Below, one piece after another: positions 1 through 7,246 of a stretch of 44,008 nucleotides of DNA. Under the pieces are notes generated by a model. It was not told where the DNA came from. It did not search any database and worked only from the letters and a program-made list of their open reading frames with translations. The position numbers were made by a program, and so were the translations under genes. The stretch is from Microbacterium sp. (GTDB lineage Bacteria; Actinomycetota; Actinomycetes; Actinomycetales; Microbacteriaceae). The DNA lies in the NCBI RefSeq assembly GCF_031179285.1, contig NZ_JAPSHY010000026.1:1-44008 (forward strand). The letters run 5' to 3'. Positions within the stretch are counted from its first letter, which is position 1. Each line of letters begins with the position of its first letter.

Positions 1-1126
1 GCGCGTTCGCCTCACCGGTCGCCCTGGCCTCGGCGGCCGCAGCCTCCCCGGCGGCTTGAGCGCGGTCGGCCTGGGCCTGCTGCTCGGCGATGCGCGTGCG
101 CGCCTCGGCCTGCTTGACCTGCTCGATCGCAGCGGCCTCGGCCGCACGCTCGCGGGTGTACAGCTCGGCCTGTGCGCGGGTCTCGGCCTCGTACCGCTGC
201 GCGTCGGCGACGCGCTTGACGTCGGCGTCGAGCTGGGCCTGCCGGTTCTCGGCCTGCTGTTGCAGGACGGCCTGCTGAGCCTGCTCGCGCGCCAGGTTCT
301 CCGCCTGCTCCGCTTCGGCGCGCGCGCGGCCGATGCCGGCGTTCGAGTTGGCCGTGTTGGTGTCGAGCGCGGTCTGCTCGATCAGGTTGGCTTCCTGGTT
401 GGCGATGAACTTCTGGTTGATCGCGCGGTCGGCGTTGGTCTGCGAGATCTCCGCCGACTGGCGCTTCGCCTGGATCTCGGGGGCGCCGAGGGATTGGATG
501 TAGCCGACCTTGTCGGTGATTCCCTTGATCTGGAACGAGTCGAGGATGAGGCCTTGCTCGGCGAGCTCCTGCGAGACATCGGCGGCGATCTGGTCGGAGA
601 ACTTCTTGCGCTCGCGCATGAGCTCGACGACCGACAGGGTGGCGACGATGCCGCGGAGTGCGCCCTCGAGCTGCTCGGTGGTGAACTGCTCGATGGCCTT
701 GTCCTGCGAGGCGAAGCGCTCGGCGGCGCGGCGCACGTAGAGGGGGTCGGAGCCGATCTTCACGATCGCGACGCCGTCGACGTTCAGGGTGACGCTGTCG
801 AGTGACTGGGCTTCGGCGTTGAGGGAGACCTGACGCGAGCGCAGCGAGATGATCTCGTGGCGCTGCGTGATCGGGTTGACGAGCGACTTGCCGTTGACGA
901 TGACGGTGACGGGCGACTCCGACATCTCGGAGCTGCTCGAGCCGTCGGCGGCGATGACGGCCCGCTGCACCTTCTGCTTGCGACCAGAGATCACGAGCGC
1001 CTCGTCGGCGCGGGCGACCTTGATCCAGCTGCGCGCGAACAGCAGCAGGATGAGCAGTAGGACGACGGCGACGGCGACCGCGATTCCTACGATGACCAGG
1101 ATGCCGACGATTCCGGCGATCTCCAT
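1..1126 (-). CDS. Flotillin-like SPFH domain protein (3' end cut by window)
   Basis: Membrane-scaffold protein of the flotillin/SPFH family. Translation from the ATG at 1126 gives a short outside segment, one hydrophobic helix (about residues 4-29), then an SPFH domain (about 35-200) with the family-like stretch DEALVISGRK, and from about residue 210 a long Ala/Glu/Gln-rich coiled coil with repeated EAEQAENLAREQAQQ-type heptads. The frame stays open to base 2, so the C-terminus lies outside the window. A GGGAGG ribosome site ends 6 bases before the ATG. It follows the MarR gene on the same strand with 94 bases between. Such proteins organise membrane microdomains; the partner here is unknown. 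Other long frames over this region are antisense shadows. Confidence 0.9.
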   Translation of the reverse strand, partial: MEIAGIVGILVIVGIAVAVAVVLLLILLLFARSWIKVARADEALVISGRKQKVQRAVIAADGSSSSEMSESPVTVIVNGKSLVNPITQRHEIISLRSRQVSLNAEAQSLDSVTLNVDGVAIVKIGSDPLYVRRAAERFASQDKAIEQFTTEQLEGALRGIVATLSVVELMRERKKFSDQIAADVSQELAEQGLILDSFQIKGITDKVGYIQSLGAPEIQAKRQSAEISQTNADRAINQKFIANQEANLIEQTALDTNTANSNAGIGRARAEAEQAENLAREQAQQAVLQQQAENRQAQLDADVKRVADAQRYEAETRAQAELYTRERAAEAAAIEQVKQAEARTRIAEQQAQADRAQAAGEAAAAEARATGEANA

Positions 1127-1220
1127 TGATGACCTCCCTTTCCCCCGAGGGGGTGGTCTGTGACGCGCGGTCTCGCGCGTTCACCACCCACCCTGCCAGA
1201 TCGGGGAAGGCGACGCGGCC

Positions 1221-1649
1221 TCAGCCGCGACGGAGCTTCTCGGTGAGGTCGCGCAGCGTGCGCAGTTCGTCGTCGTCGAGGCGGGACATCCGGGCGGCGA
1301 TCGAGCGACCGTGCACGGTGGCAAGGCTGCGGAATGCCTTCGCGCCGGCATCCGTCGCACGGATGAGCGCACCGCGCCTGTCGTCAGGGTCCGGGCATTT
1401 CGCGACCAGTCCGCGATGGACCATCCGATCGACCAGACGCGAGACGCTCGGCTGGCTGATGAGCATGTTGGCGGTGATGTCGCGCAGTCGGGCGGTCATC
1501 TCGGGAGCGCGTGTGACAGTGAGGAGCACGTCGTACTCCGCCTGAGCCAGATGGCTGTGGTCGAAGTCGGCTTCCATCTCTTCGAACAGCTCATGCTGCG
1601 CGCGGAACAGGCTCTCCCATGCTTCCAGGGCGAGCTTGCGATCGGTCAT
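1221..1649 (-). CDS. MarR-family transcriptional regulator
   Basis: A 142-residue winged-helix regulator. The DNA-binding core runs from about residue 30 to 105: TVTRAPEMTARLRDI, then the recognition helix ISQPSVSRLVDRMVHRGLV and the wing CPDPDDRRGALIRAT, whose DxRR motif is the MarR-family hallmark. The start MTDRKLALEAW at 1649 gives the usual family length; a longer upstream frame reads through a strong hairpin and is unlikely. MarR proteins normally repress a neighbouring gene and respond to small aromatic ligands. The only same-strand neighbour is the flotillin gene downstream, so either that gene or autoregulation is the likely target. Confidence 0.9.
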   Translation of the reverse strand: MTDRKLALEAWESLFRAQHELFEEMEADFDHSHLAQAEYDVLLTVTRAPEMTARLRDITANMLISQPSVSRLVDRMVHRGLVAKCPDPDDRRGALIRATDAGAKAFRSLATVHGRSIAARMSRLDDDELRTLRDLTEKLRRG

Positions 1650-1852
1650 GCTCACAGGATAGTGGGAATGGTAAAGGGCCGGTCGGAGAGGCTCCCGACC
1701 GGCCCTTGTTCCCTTGCACCAAGAGTGTCCTGCAATCACATGCGGTGGATGCCACAGCAAACATTCACCGTGTGATCACTGTATAACGGCCGGGTAACGA
1801 ATGCAACGGTTTGATTACGGAAGTTGACCCCGGCGTCCGTGTCTGTCCGATC
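1650..1852 (-). other. Intergenic leader of the MarR gene with promoter-like boxes and micro-ORF
   Basis: On the minus strand TTGCAT (1806-1801) and TATACA (1785-1780), 15 bases apart, resemble -35 and -10 boxes. Downstream comes an 11-codon frame at 1768-1736 starting with GTG and encoding MNVCCGIHRM, then the hairpin at 1674-1707, then the MarR start at 1649. An imperfect fold CGGTG...CACCG covers the micro-ORF. This is the layout of an attenuator or of a roughly 100-base small RNA. There is no direct evidence of transcription. Confidence 0.3.
1674..1707 (-). terminator. Strong hairpin (13-bp perfect stem) in MarR leader
   Basis: AAGGGCCGGTCGG pairs perfectly with CCGACCGGCCCTT around an 8-base loop. 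On the minus strand only three T residues follow the stem, so it would be a weak intrinsic terminator or attenuator ahead of the MarR gene. Confidence 0.5.
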
Positions 1853-2578
1853 TCACGAACCTGTCGGATATTCACGAAGGTGCGCAGCGTCTCCCCGAAA
1901 TAGCCTTCCGTAATCGGTTTCGGTGCGCGGAACGGATGTCCCCGAGGCGGCCCCAGCTACTCGGCCAGGTCGAGGGTGCGGGTCGTGGTCGTGCCGTGGG
2001 TCAGCGATGAAGGCTCGCTCGTAGATGTCGTACACCGCTGCCGCTTTCAGATCGTTATAGCGGGCAGTCCCGTCAGCTGTTGAAGCGGCCGCCTTCGCGG
2101 CGTTGTATCGATGCCGGTCTGTCGGGTTCTTCTTGAGCCAGTCTGTGAAGACGGTGTGCCGTTGCGGTTCGATTGCGCTGGGACTCCAGACGTGGAGGTT
2201 GGTGTTCGGTCTCGCGAACGTGAGTTGGCGGTGAGGGTCGCCGCTCATGACGTCACGGAAGATGAGGCGAAACCCAGCGGCCTCCAATCGAGGCAAGTAT
2301 CTGTGTTCGTCCTCGACGTCTGGAACGGTCAAATCCACATCGATGACGGGTTTCGCGGCAAGGCCGGGCACCGACGTGGAGCCGACATGGTGAATCGATA
2401 AAGCGAGATCTCCGATCGACTCGGTGAGCACGCGGCTGATCTCCTCGAATTGCTCTCGCCAGCCCTCGTCGTGTGCCTGTACGGCGCCGGGGGCTGTCTG
2501 CCGGGATGCAACTCGCTCTGCCTGGCGGGCGGCATTCGCGCCGGGGGTGAAAGGTCGCCACAGAGGATGTGTTGTCAT
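1853..2578 (-). CDS. GrpB family protein (UPF0157, nucleotidyltransferase-like)
   Basis: The GrpB domain covers about residues 35-200. It includes the family signature HHVGSTSVPGLAAKPVIDVD, where the GSTS and DVD residues match the active-site pattern of nucleotidyltransferase-fold proteins, and later YLPRLEAAGFRL and RYNDLKAAAVYDIYERAF. The function of GrpB proteins is not established. The start at 2578 (MTTHPLW) is the first ATG; only a TTG lies further upstream in frame, and no clear ribosome site is visible. After the normal family end, about 35 residues (from DPHPRPG on) look low-complexity and may come from a lost stop codon. Confidence 0.85.
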   Translation of the reverse strand: MTTHPLWRPFTPGANAARQAERVASRQTAPGAVQAHDEGWREQFEEISRVLTESIGDLALSIHHVGSTSVPGLAAKPVIDVDLTVPDVEDEHRYLPRLEAAGFRLIFRDVMSGDPHRQLTFARPNTNLHVWSPSAIEPQRHTVFTDWLKKNPTDRHRYNAAKAAASTADGTARYNDLKAAAVYDIYERAFIADPRHDHDPHPRPGRVAGAASGTSVPRTETDYGRLFRGDAAHLREYPTGS

Positions 2579-2846
2579 GTCGCAACCATCGCACAAGCAG
2601 CGAGCCTGCCGATCCTCGTACGCCAGCGCTCAACGGGCGAGGTGCCGCCACCACCGCGATCGAGAGGCCGCAGAGTCGGGCGCAATCCCGGCTCACCCCA
2701 ACGCGGGCCATGTCCACGCGTATGACGGCTGCGATCCGCGTGGCGTTGACAAGAACGCGGCGCTGAGCAGCGTGAACAACCGTGCAGGCATCCGCATCAT
2801 CCGTGGCGCGGGTTCGCGAGCAGCATCCGCCGGTGTCTTGGGTGAG

Positions 2847-3551
2847 TCATCTGCTCGTCCGGTTCTGTTCAGGAACGATGGCGGCCGCGATCGCTTCCGC
2901 GACGAGTCTGCTCGCGTCGGCATCGAGGTGGATGCCGTCGCGGTGAGCCGCGACTCCACGATCGGTGACATCGAAGATGTCGATGAGCGGGAGGCTCTCC
3001 CGCTCGGCGACGCGACGCACGATCGGCACGACCCCTGCCGCGACGGTTGGTGCGGAGACACCCCGGCGGTTGTGGAACGCGACCGGCGGCGTCAAAAGGT
3101 ACACGGTGGATGTGCCGTCGGCGCTGTAGAGGGCGGCGAAATCGGCGAGCTCCGACTCGTACGCCTCCGCGTTCCAGTTCTCGCCCCGCGCGTCGTTCGT
3201 TCCCAACATGATGAGCACGATGTCGGCGCGCGCCCGGAGCGACGCCTCGGCGAACCGGTTCGCCGCATAGGGCCAATCGCCGTCGCGCTGAAGCGTTCGC
3301 CGGTTCAGTCCGTAGTTGAGCACCTGGTACCGGCTGCCGAGGAGTCGGGCGAGTTGGGCCGGGTAGGACCATCTGTTGCGGCCCTTGAGTAGTACACCTG
3401 CGCCATAGGTGTTGCTGTCGCCGATCGCGGCGACGGTGATCTTGCCGGGAATCGGGCGCGGGACCGGAGGGTGCATCGTCCGTCGGGCGACGAAGACGAT
3501 GCCCCCGACAATGAGGAGGAGGACGCCGGCGACGGTGAGGAAGATGGGCAT
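2847..3551 (-). CDS. SGNH/GDSL hydrolase with N-terminal membrane anchor
   Basis: A 234-residue esterase-type hydrolase. A hydrophobic helix at residues 3-23 tethers it to the membrane or acts as an uncleaved signal. Block I is GDSNTYG with the nucleophile Ser46. An Asn-containing segment NYGLNRRT and block III GTNDAR follow, and block V is DGIH with Asp204 and His207. All four SGNH blocks are therefore present. The natural substrate cannot be read from the sequence; a cell-wall or lipid ester is likely given the outward-facing topology. It is a single gene, with 107 bases to the TetR gene upstream. Confidence 0.88.
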   Translation of the reverse strand: MPIFLTVAGVLLLIVGGIVFVARRTMHPPVPRPIPGKITVAAIGDSNTYGAGVLLKGRNRWSYPAQLARLLGSRYQVLNYGLNRRTLQRDGDWPYAANRFAEASLRARADIVLIMLGTNDARGENWNAEAYESELADFAALYSADGTSTVYLLTPPVAFHNRRGVSAPTVAAGVVPIVRRVAERESLPLIDIFDVTDRGVAAHRDGIHLDADASRLVAEAIAAAIVPEQNRTSR

Positions 3552-3658
3552 GAGGCTCCGGTAGTGGGTCGTCTACAACACTGACAGCGAGGCCAATTGT
3601 CATTCCCTGTCAGACGGGCACGTCGTCATAGGGTTTGGGCCCTCAGGAGCAGCCATCT

Positions 3659-4216
3659 TCAGTGGAAGTACGAGGTGACAAGTTCGATGAGGGCTTCGAC
3701 GTCTTCTTCGACCATCGGCCGGCCGGTCATCCCCATGCGGTGAAGAAGCGTACCCACGACGATATCGATGAAGAGGAGCGCTTCCCTTTCGGGTTGGTCG
3801 AGCGCCGTCTGGACGGCGAGACGGTAGGGCTCCTGCAGTCGCGAGGAGAGGACGAGGCGCAGCTCAGGGTCGCTGACGCCATCGCTGAACACGCCGGCGA
3901 AGGCGTCTCCTACACCCGGCTCACCGAGCTTGTCCGCTGCCCAACGAATTGCTGACGCGAGCTTCTCCCGGCGGTCGGCTCCCTCAAACGGGGCGGGCCC
4001 GATGGCATCGATCAGGCAATCAACGATCAGGGTGCCCTTCGTCGGCCACCGACGGTAGATGGTGGTCTTCGCGATGCCGGCCCTGGCGGCGATCCTGTCG
4101 ACCGTGGCATGTGCATAGCCCACTTCCTCGACCGTGTCGAGGGTCGCATCGAAGACGAGGCGATTGATTCCGGCGCGAGGTCGTCCCCGTGGCCGCGGCG
4201 GAGCTTCAGAAGGCAT
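3659..4216 (-). CDS. TetR/AcrR-family transcriptional regulator
   Basis: 185 residues. The N-terminal helix-turn-helix (about residues 15-62) contains VDRIAARAGIAKTTIYRRWPTKGTLI, the TetR signature, and is followed by an all-helical ligand-binding domain. The family's basic N-terminal arm is PRPRGRPRAG. It is transcribed divergently from the alpha/beta hydrolase at 4280, with a palindrome in the shared 63-base promoter region, so it probably represses that hydrolase and itself. Confidence 0.92.
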   Translation of the reverse strand: MPSEAPPRPRGRPRAGINRLVFDATLDTVEEVGYAHATVDRIAARAGIAKTTIYRRWPTKGTLIVDCLIDAIGPAPFEGADRREKLASAIRWAADKLGEPGVGDAFAGVFSDGVSDPELRLVLSSRLQEPYRLAVQTALDQPEREALLFIDIVVGTLLHRMGMTGRPMVEEDVEALIELVTSYFH

Positions 4217-4238
4217 GTCCCCACGATACAGGATTATG

Positions 4239-4266
4239 CTACCTTCAGTTTCGCAACCTCAAGTAG
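4239..4266. promoter_or_regulatory. Candidate TetR operator between divergent genes
   Basis: A 28-base imperfect palindrome runs from CTACCTTCAGTTTC to GCAACCTCAAGTAG (9 of 14 half-site bases match, ends perfect). It starts at the end of a TATGCT box (4235-4240) that fits a -10 for the hydrolase, so bound repressor would block that promoter. Confidence 0.45.
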
Positions 4267-4279
4267 CGAAAGGATCATG

Positions 4280-5215
4280 ATGAGTGAGATCGCTGAAATG
4301 CGCCCAAAGGAACCCGACTGGGAGACGGTTACACCCGAGGAGCTGGCTGTGTACCAGATGGCGGAGAACCGGCTACGGGCGTCGGCCGAGGCGCGCGTGA
4401 TCACCGGTGCGCCGGAACCCGGAGCCGCGATCGGGTGGGAGAGCGTAGCCTTCCCTGACCGAGCGGTGCCTGTCCGTGTCTACAGACCCGATTCGGGAGA
4501 AGTGCTGCCGGCGGTCATTCACGTGCATGGTGGCGGCATCGTCGGTACCGCAGCGCAGAGCGACTGGATCAACAGCCACCTCGCGGTTCACCTGCCCGCA
4601 GTCGTGATCTCGGTGGAGCACCGGCTCCTCGACTGGCAGACCCCGTTGTCGGCGGCCGCTGATGATGGATGGGATGTCCTTCGACACGTCGTCGAGAACG
4701 CCCCGACCTGGGGAGTGGACCCGACCCGGGTCGCTCTCTTCGGTGAGAGCTTCGGTGGACTCATCAACACGCTCTCCGCGCTCAGGGCAAGGCATGAGGG
4801 GGTCGACGTACGCGCACAGGTGCTCGTCAATCCGGTGCTTGACCTCACTTCCTCCGCCTGGTCGTACGACTCCGTCACCGAGTTCTCGGCCGGGCCGACT
4901 CTCCCGTTGTCGTTGCTGCGATTCGTGCAGCAGCTCTCCGTCCCCTCCGGTGCAGATCCTCGCGCCCTGTCGCCGCTCCATGCCGATGACGTCGGGGGGC
5001 TGGCTCCCGCGTTGGTGGTGCTGCCCACGGCGGATCCCCTTGCGGATCACGGTCGAGTCTTCGCTACCCGACTCGCGGATGCAGGCACTCCGGTGCAGGT
5101 CAGCGAGTATCGCGGTCTGGTGCACGCCTTCCTCAGCATGCCGGGCGCTTTCGCCCAGGCGGAGGCGGCCCGCACGGAGATCCTCGAGCACCTGAAGGCT
5201 CACCTCGCGCACTGA
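4280..5215 (+). CDS. Alpha/beta hydrolase, HSL-type esterase
   Basis: About 311 residues. It carries the oxyanion-hole motif HGGG (residues 83-86) and the nucleophile elbow GESFG with Ser157. A later segment LPTADPLADHG supplies the likely catalytic Asp and GLVHAF the catalytic His (about 282). This is the hormone-sensitive-lipase/acetyl-hydrolase fold; the substrate is probably a small ester. Two adjacent ATG codons occur (4277 and 4280). The second is preferred because AGGA (4271-4274) then has a 5-base spacing. The divergent TetR gene suggests induction by a substrate or a toxic ester. Confidence 0.9.
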   Translation: MSEIAEMRPKEPDWETVTPEELAVYQMAENRLRASAEARVITGAPEPGAAIGWESVAFPDRAVPVRVYRPDSGEVLPAVIHVHGGGIVGTAAQSDWINSHLAVHLPAVVISVEHRLLDWQTPLSAAADDGWDVLRHVVENAPTWGVDPTRVALFGESFGGLINTLSALRARHEGVDVRAQVLVNPVLDLTSSAWSYDSVTEFSAGPTLPLSLLRFVQQLSVPSGADPRALSPLHADDVGGLAPALVVLPTADPLADHGRVFATRLADAGTPVQVSEYRGLVHAFLSMPGAFAQAEAARTEILEHLKAHLAH

Positions 5216-5657
5216 AGTGATCCGGCCGTCGAGGCTGCGAATCGCCAACCTCCCTTACAACCCTCGGGTCAGTTTGCCCTAGCTGCCGGCGGCTCGTGCC
5301 GCACGCGCCGATCCGGTGACGTCACTCCGATACGAGTGAGCACGGAGGTCGGGGAGCCAGCGGTTCGGGCCCCCGGCCTCCAATCATTCGCAGCATCCAC
5401 GAGAAAGGAGACCATGGCGATCGCCTGGGCCGCTGGGAGAACACCCATGGGTCGCTCGAGCCGCGCTTCTCGCCCGACTCGCGGTGGGAGGACCCTCCCG
5501 TTCGATCTGCACCGCGCATGCCCCGGCAAGCCAGTTGGTTCAAGTCCCTGACGAAGGACACGGAGTGCCGCAGCCCGTCGGACTCCTTCGATGCGATTCG
5601 AAGGATGTCTGCCTGACCGCTGCAACTCGAGGCGTCACGCAGGAGCGCGACGTCGGG
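5216..5657 (+). other. Gene-poor stretch with an orphan open frame (possible decayed gene)
   Basis: No complete gene can be supported here. Frame 5320-5616 on the plus strand is open for 98 codons and reads like real protein (GRWENTHGSLEPRFSPDSRW, then SWFKSLTKDTECRSPSDSFD) with GC-rich third positions. It has no ATG or GTG near its beginning. In another frame an AAAGGAG site precedes the ATG at 5414 and would give a 45-residue Arg-rich peptide ending at 5551. Either may be a remnant. Confidence 0.3.
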
Positions 5658-6371
5658 TCAACGGGGTAAGGGCGCTTGGCCGTTGAGGGCCCACCACTGG
5701 AGAAGCATGATCGTCTTGCCATCGACGATCCGGCCGTCGTGGATCATCCCGAGAGCCTCGGTGATGGGGAGCTCGACGACCTCGATGTCCTCACCCTCGT
5801 GTGCGATTCCCCCTCCCGGGCCGGTGCGGTCGGCGGGTGTGTACGGCGCGGCATAGAAGTACACCCGTTCCGTGACGGAGCCCGGACTCATGTACGCCGT
5901 GAACACATGAGAGACGGGACCCACGTTCACCCCGAGTTCCTCCGCGACCTCTCGCTGGATCGCCGTCTCGGGATCGTCGTCGTCGAGAAGGCCGGCCGCC
6001 GTTTCGATGAGCATGCCGTCCGGGTGCTCGTTGACGTAGGCGGGAAAGCGGAACTGTTTGGTGAGCAGGACAGTGGACCGGGCGGCATCGTGGAGCAGGA
6101 TGGTCGCACCGTCACCCCGGTCGTAGGTCTCGCGCTGAAGCCGCGACCAGCGGCCGTCGCTGCGCCGATAGTCGAACGTGGTGCGGCGCAGCACGTGCCA
6201 GCCGTCGGAGACGAGCTCCACGTCTCGCACGACGACGTCGGGGTTGCGCGCGAGATCCCGCCCGATCTGATCGAGACCGGTGCGACCGCGATGATCGGGG
6301 ACGTCGACACCGGGTCGCCCCCCGCTCGTCGCTCTACGTCCGATCGGCGGGAACCCCCGATGAGTGGGCAT
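5658..6371 (-). CDS. nudK: Nudix hydrolase, GDP-mannose pyrophosphatase type (NudK-like)
   Basis: 237 residues; the core closely follows E. coli NudK. It contains VLRRTTFDYRRSDGRW, ETYDRGDGATILL, QFRFPAYVNEHPDGMLIE, the Nudix helix with REVAEELG (metal-binding Glu residues), then YMSPGSVTERVYFYAAPY and GEDIEVVELPITEALGMI. NudK enzymes hydrolyse GDP-mannose or related nucleotide sugars to sugar 1-phosphate and a nucleoside monophosphate. The N-terminal 45 residues before RNPDVVVRDVEL exceed the family norm, so a later start is possible. The chosen ATG at 6371 has no ribosome site but follows a TATTCT -10 box (6396-6391), which would allow a short or absent leader. Divergent from the DeoR gene. 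Confidence 0.85.
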   Translation of the reverse strand: MPTHRGFPPIGRRATSGGRPGVDVPDHRGRTGLDQIGRDLARNPDVVVRDVELVSDGWHVLRRTTFDYRRSDGRWSRLQRETYDRGDGATILLHDAARSTVLLTKQFRFPAYVNEHPDGMLIETAAGLLDDDDPETAIQREVAEELGVNVGPVSHVFTAYMSPGSVTERVYFYAAPYTPADRTGPGGGIAHEGEDIEVVELPITEALGMIHDGRIVDGKTIMLLQWWALNGQAPLPR

Positions 6372-6390
6372 TGGTTGGGTCACGGTCGAT

Positions 6391-6396
6391 AGAATA
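6391..6396 (-). promoter_or_regulatory. -10-like box for the Nudix gene in the divergent region
   Basis: TATTCT on the minus strand lies about 20 bases before the Nudix ATG. It sits in the 64-base region shared with the DeoR gene, whose own start is set by AGGAGG just upstream of 6436. Confidence 0.3.
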
Positions 6397-6435
6397 AGGT
6401 AAAACGTGCACAAACACGAATGAACAGGAGGCGCG

Positions 6436-7188
6436 ATGCTGAGTGCAGAACGACGCGAACACCTGGTCGAGACCTTGCGCCGCGACGGAAAGATCGTGGC
6501 CAAGGCGGTAGCGGCTGAGCTGGGGCTGTCGGAAGACAGCATTCGACGCGATCTTCGTGAGATGGCGGCGGAGGGCCTCTGTCAGCGCGTCTATGGGGGA
6601 GCGCTTCCGGTCTCGCCCGCGCTCGCGGACTACTCGGGTCGGCAGCGCGTCGGAGTCCGGGCGAAGCAGCGCGTGGCCGATGCCGCTGTGAAGTTGATCG
6701 ATCCGGGCAGCACCGTCATCATCGACGGCGGGACGACGGCCCTGGCGATGATCTCCCTGCTGCCGCCGACGCTGAGCTGCACCGTGATCACTCACAGCCC
6801 GACCATCGCTGCCGCCCTGGTCGAACACCCCGGAGTGGATGTCTTCATCCTCGGGGGCCGGCTGTTCAAGCACTCGGTGGTGGCGAGTGGCGCGGCGGCG
6901 GTGGAGGCCGCCGAGCGTGTCTCCGCAGACCTGTTCTTCCTCGGGGTCACCGGCATCCATCCGGACGCCGGGCTCACCACGGGGGATCCCGATGAGGCGG
7001 CGATGAAGCGGGCGCTCACCTCGCGCGCCGCCGAGACCTATGTTCTGGGCTCCTCCGAGAAGATCGGTGCAGCATCGTCATTCCGCGTCATCGACTTCGA
7101 TGCGGCGGCGGGCGTCATCACCGACGCCGACATCGAATCGGACGTCGTCCAGCGCCTGGGTGAGCGTGTGCGGATCATGCCCGCATGA
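6436..7188 (+). CDS. DeoR/GlpR-family transcriptional regulator
   Basis: 250 residues. The N-terminal DeoR helix-turn-helix (residues 3-57) includes ERREHLVETLRRDGKIV and SEDSIRRDLREMAAEGL, followed by the typical RVYGGAL. The C-terminal sugar-phosphate sensor (DeoRC, about 75-230) has IDGGTTALAM and later GVTGIHPDAGLTTGD. An AGGAGG site sits 5 bases before the start codon. DeoR proteins respond to phosphorylated sugars. No sugar-catabolic gene is adjacent; the divergent nucleotide-sugar Nudix gene is the natural candidate target. Confidence 0.92.
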   Translation: MLSAERREHLVETLRRDGKIVAKAVAAELGLSEDSIRRDLREMAAEGLCQRVYGGALPVSPALADYSGRQRVGVRAKQRVADAAVKLIDPGSTVIIDGGTTALAMISLLPPTLSCTVITHSPTIAAALVEHPGVDVFILGGRLFKHSVVASGAAAVEAAERVSADLFFLGVTGIHPDAGLTTGDPDEAAMKRALTSRAAETYVLGSSEKIGAASSFRVIDFDAAAGVITDADIESDVVQRLGERVRIMPA

Positions 7189-7246
7189 GAATGATAGGAA
7201 GAGACGACAGCCGCGCACGGCCGAGCCATGGCAGAAGGAGACACCC

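Noticed and set aside
12..1187. 391-codon minus-strand frame at the window start
   Set aside because: An Arg-rich frame overlapping the flotillin-like gene in the same direction; the real frame has a ribosome site, a membrane helix and SPFH residues.
5530..5560. tRNA-like T-arm GGTTCAAGTCC
   Set aside because: No matching 5-bp stems, acceptor arm or anticodon stem can be drawn around it.
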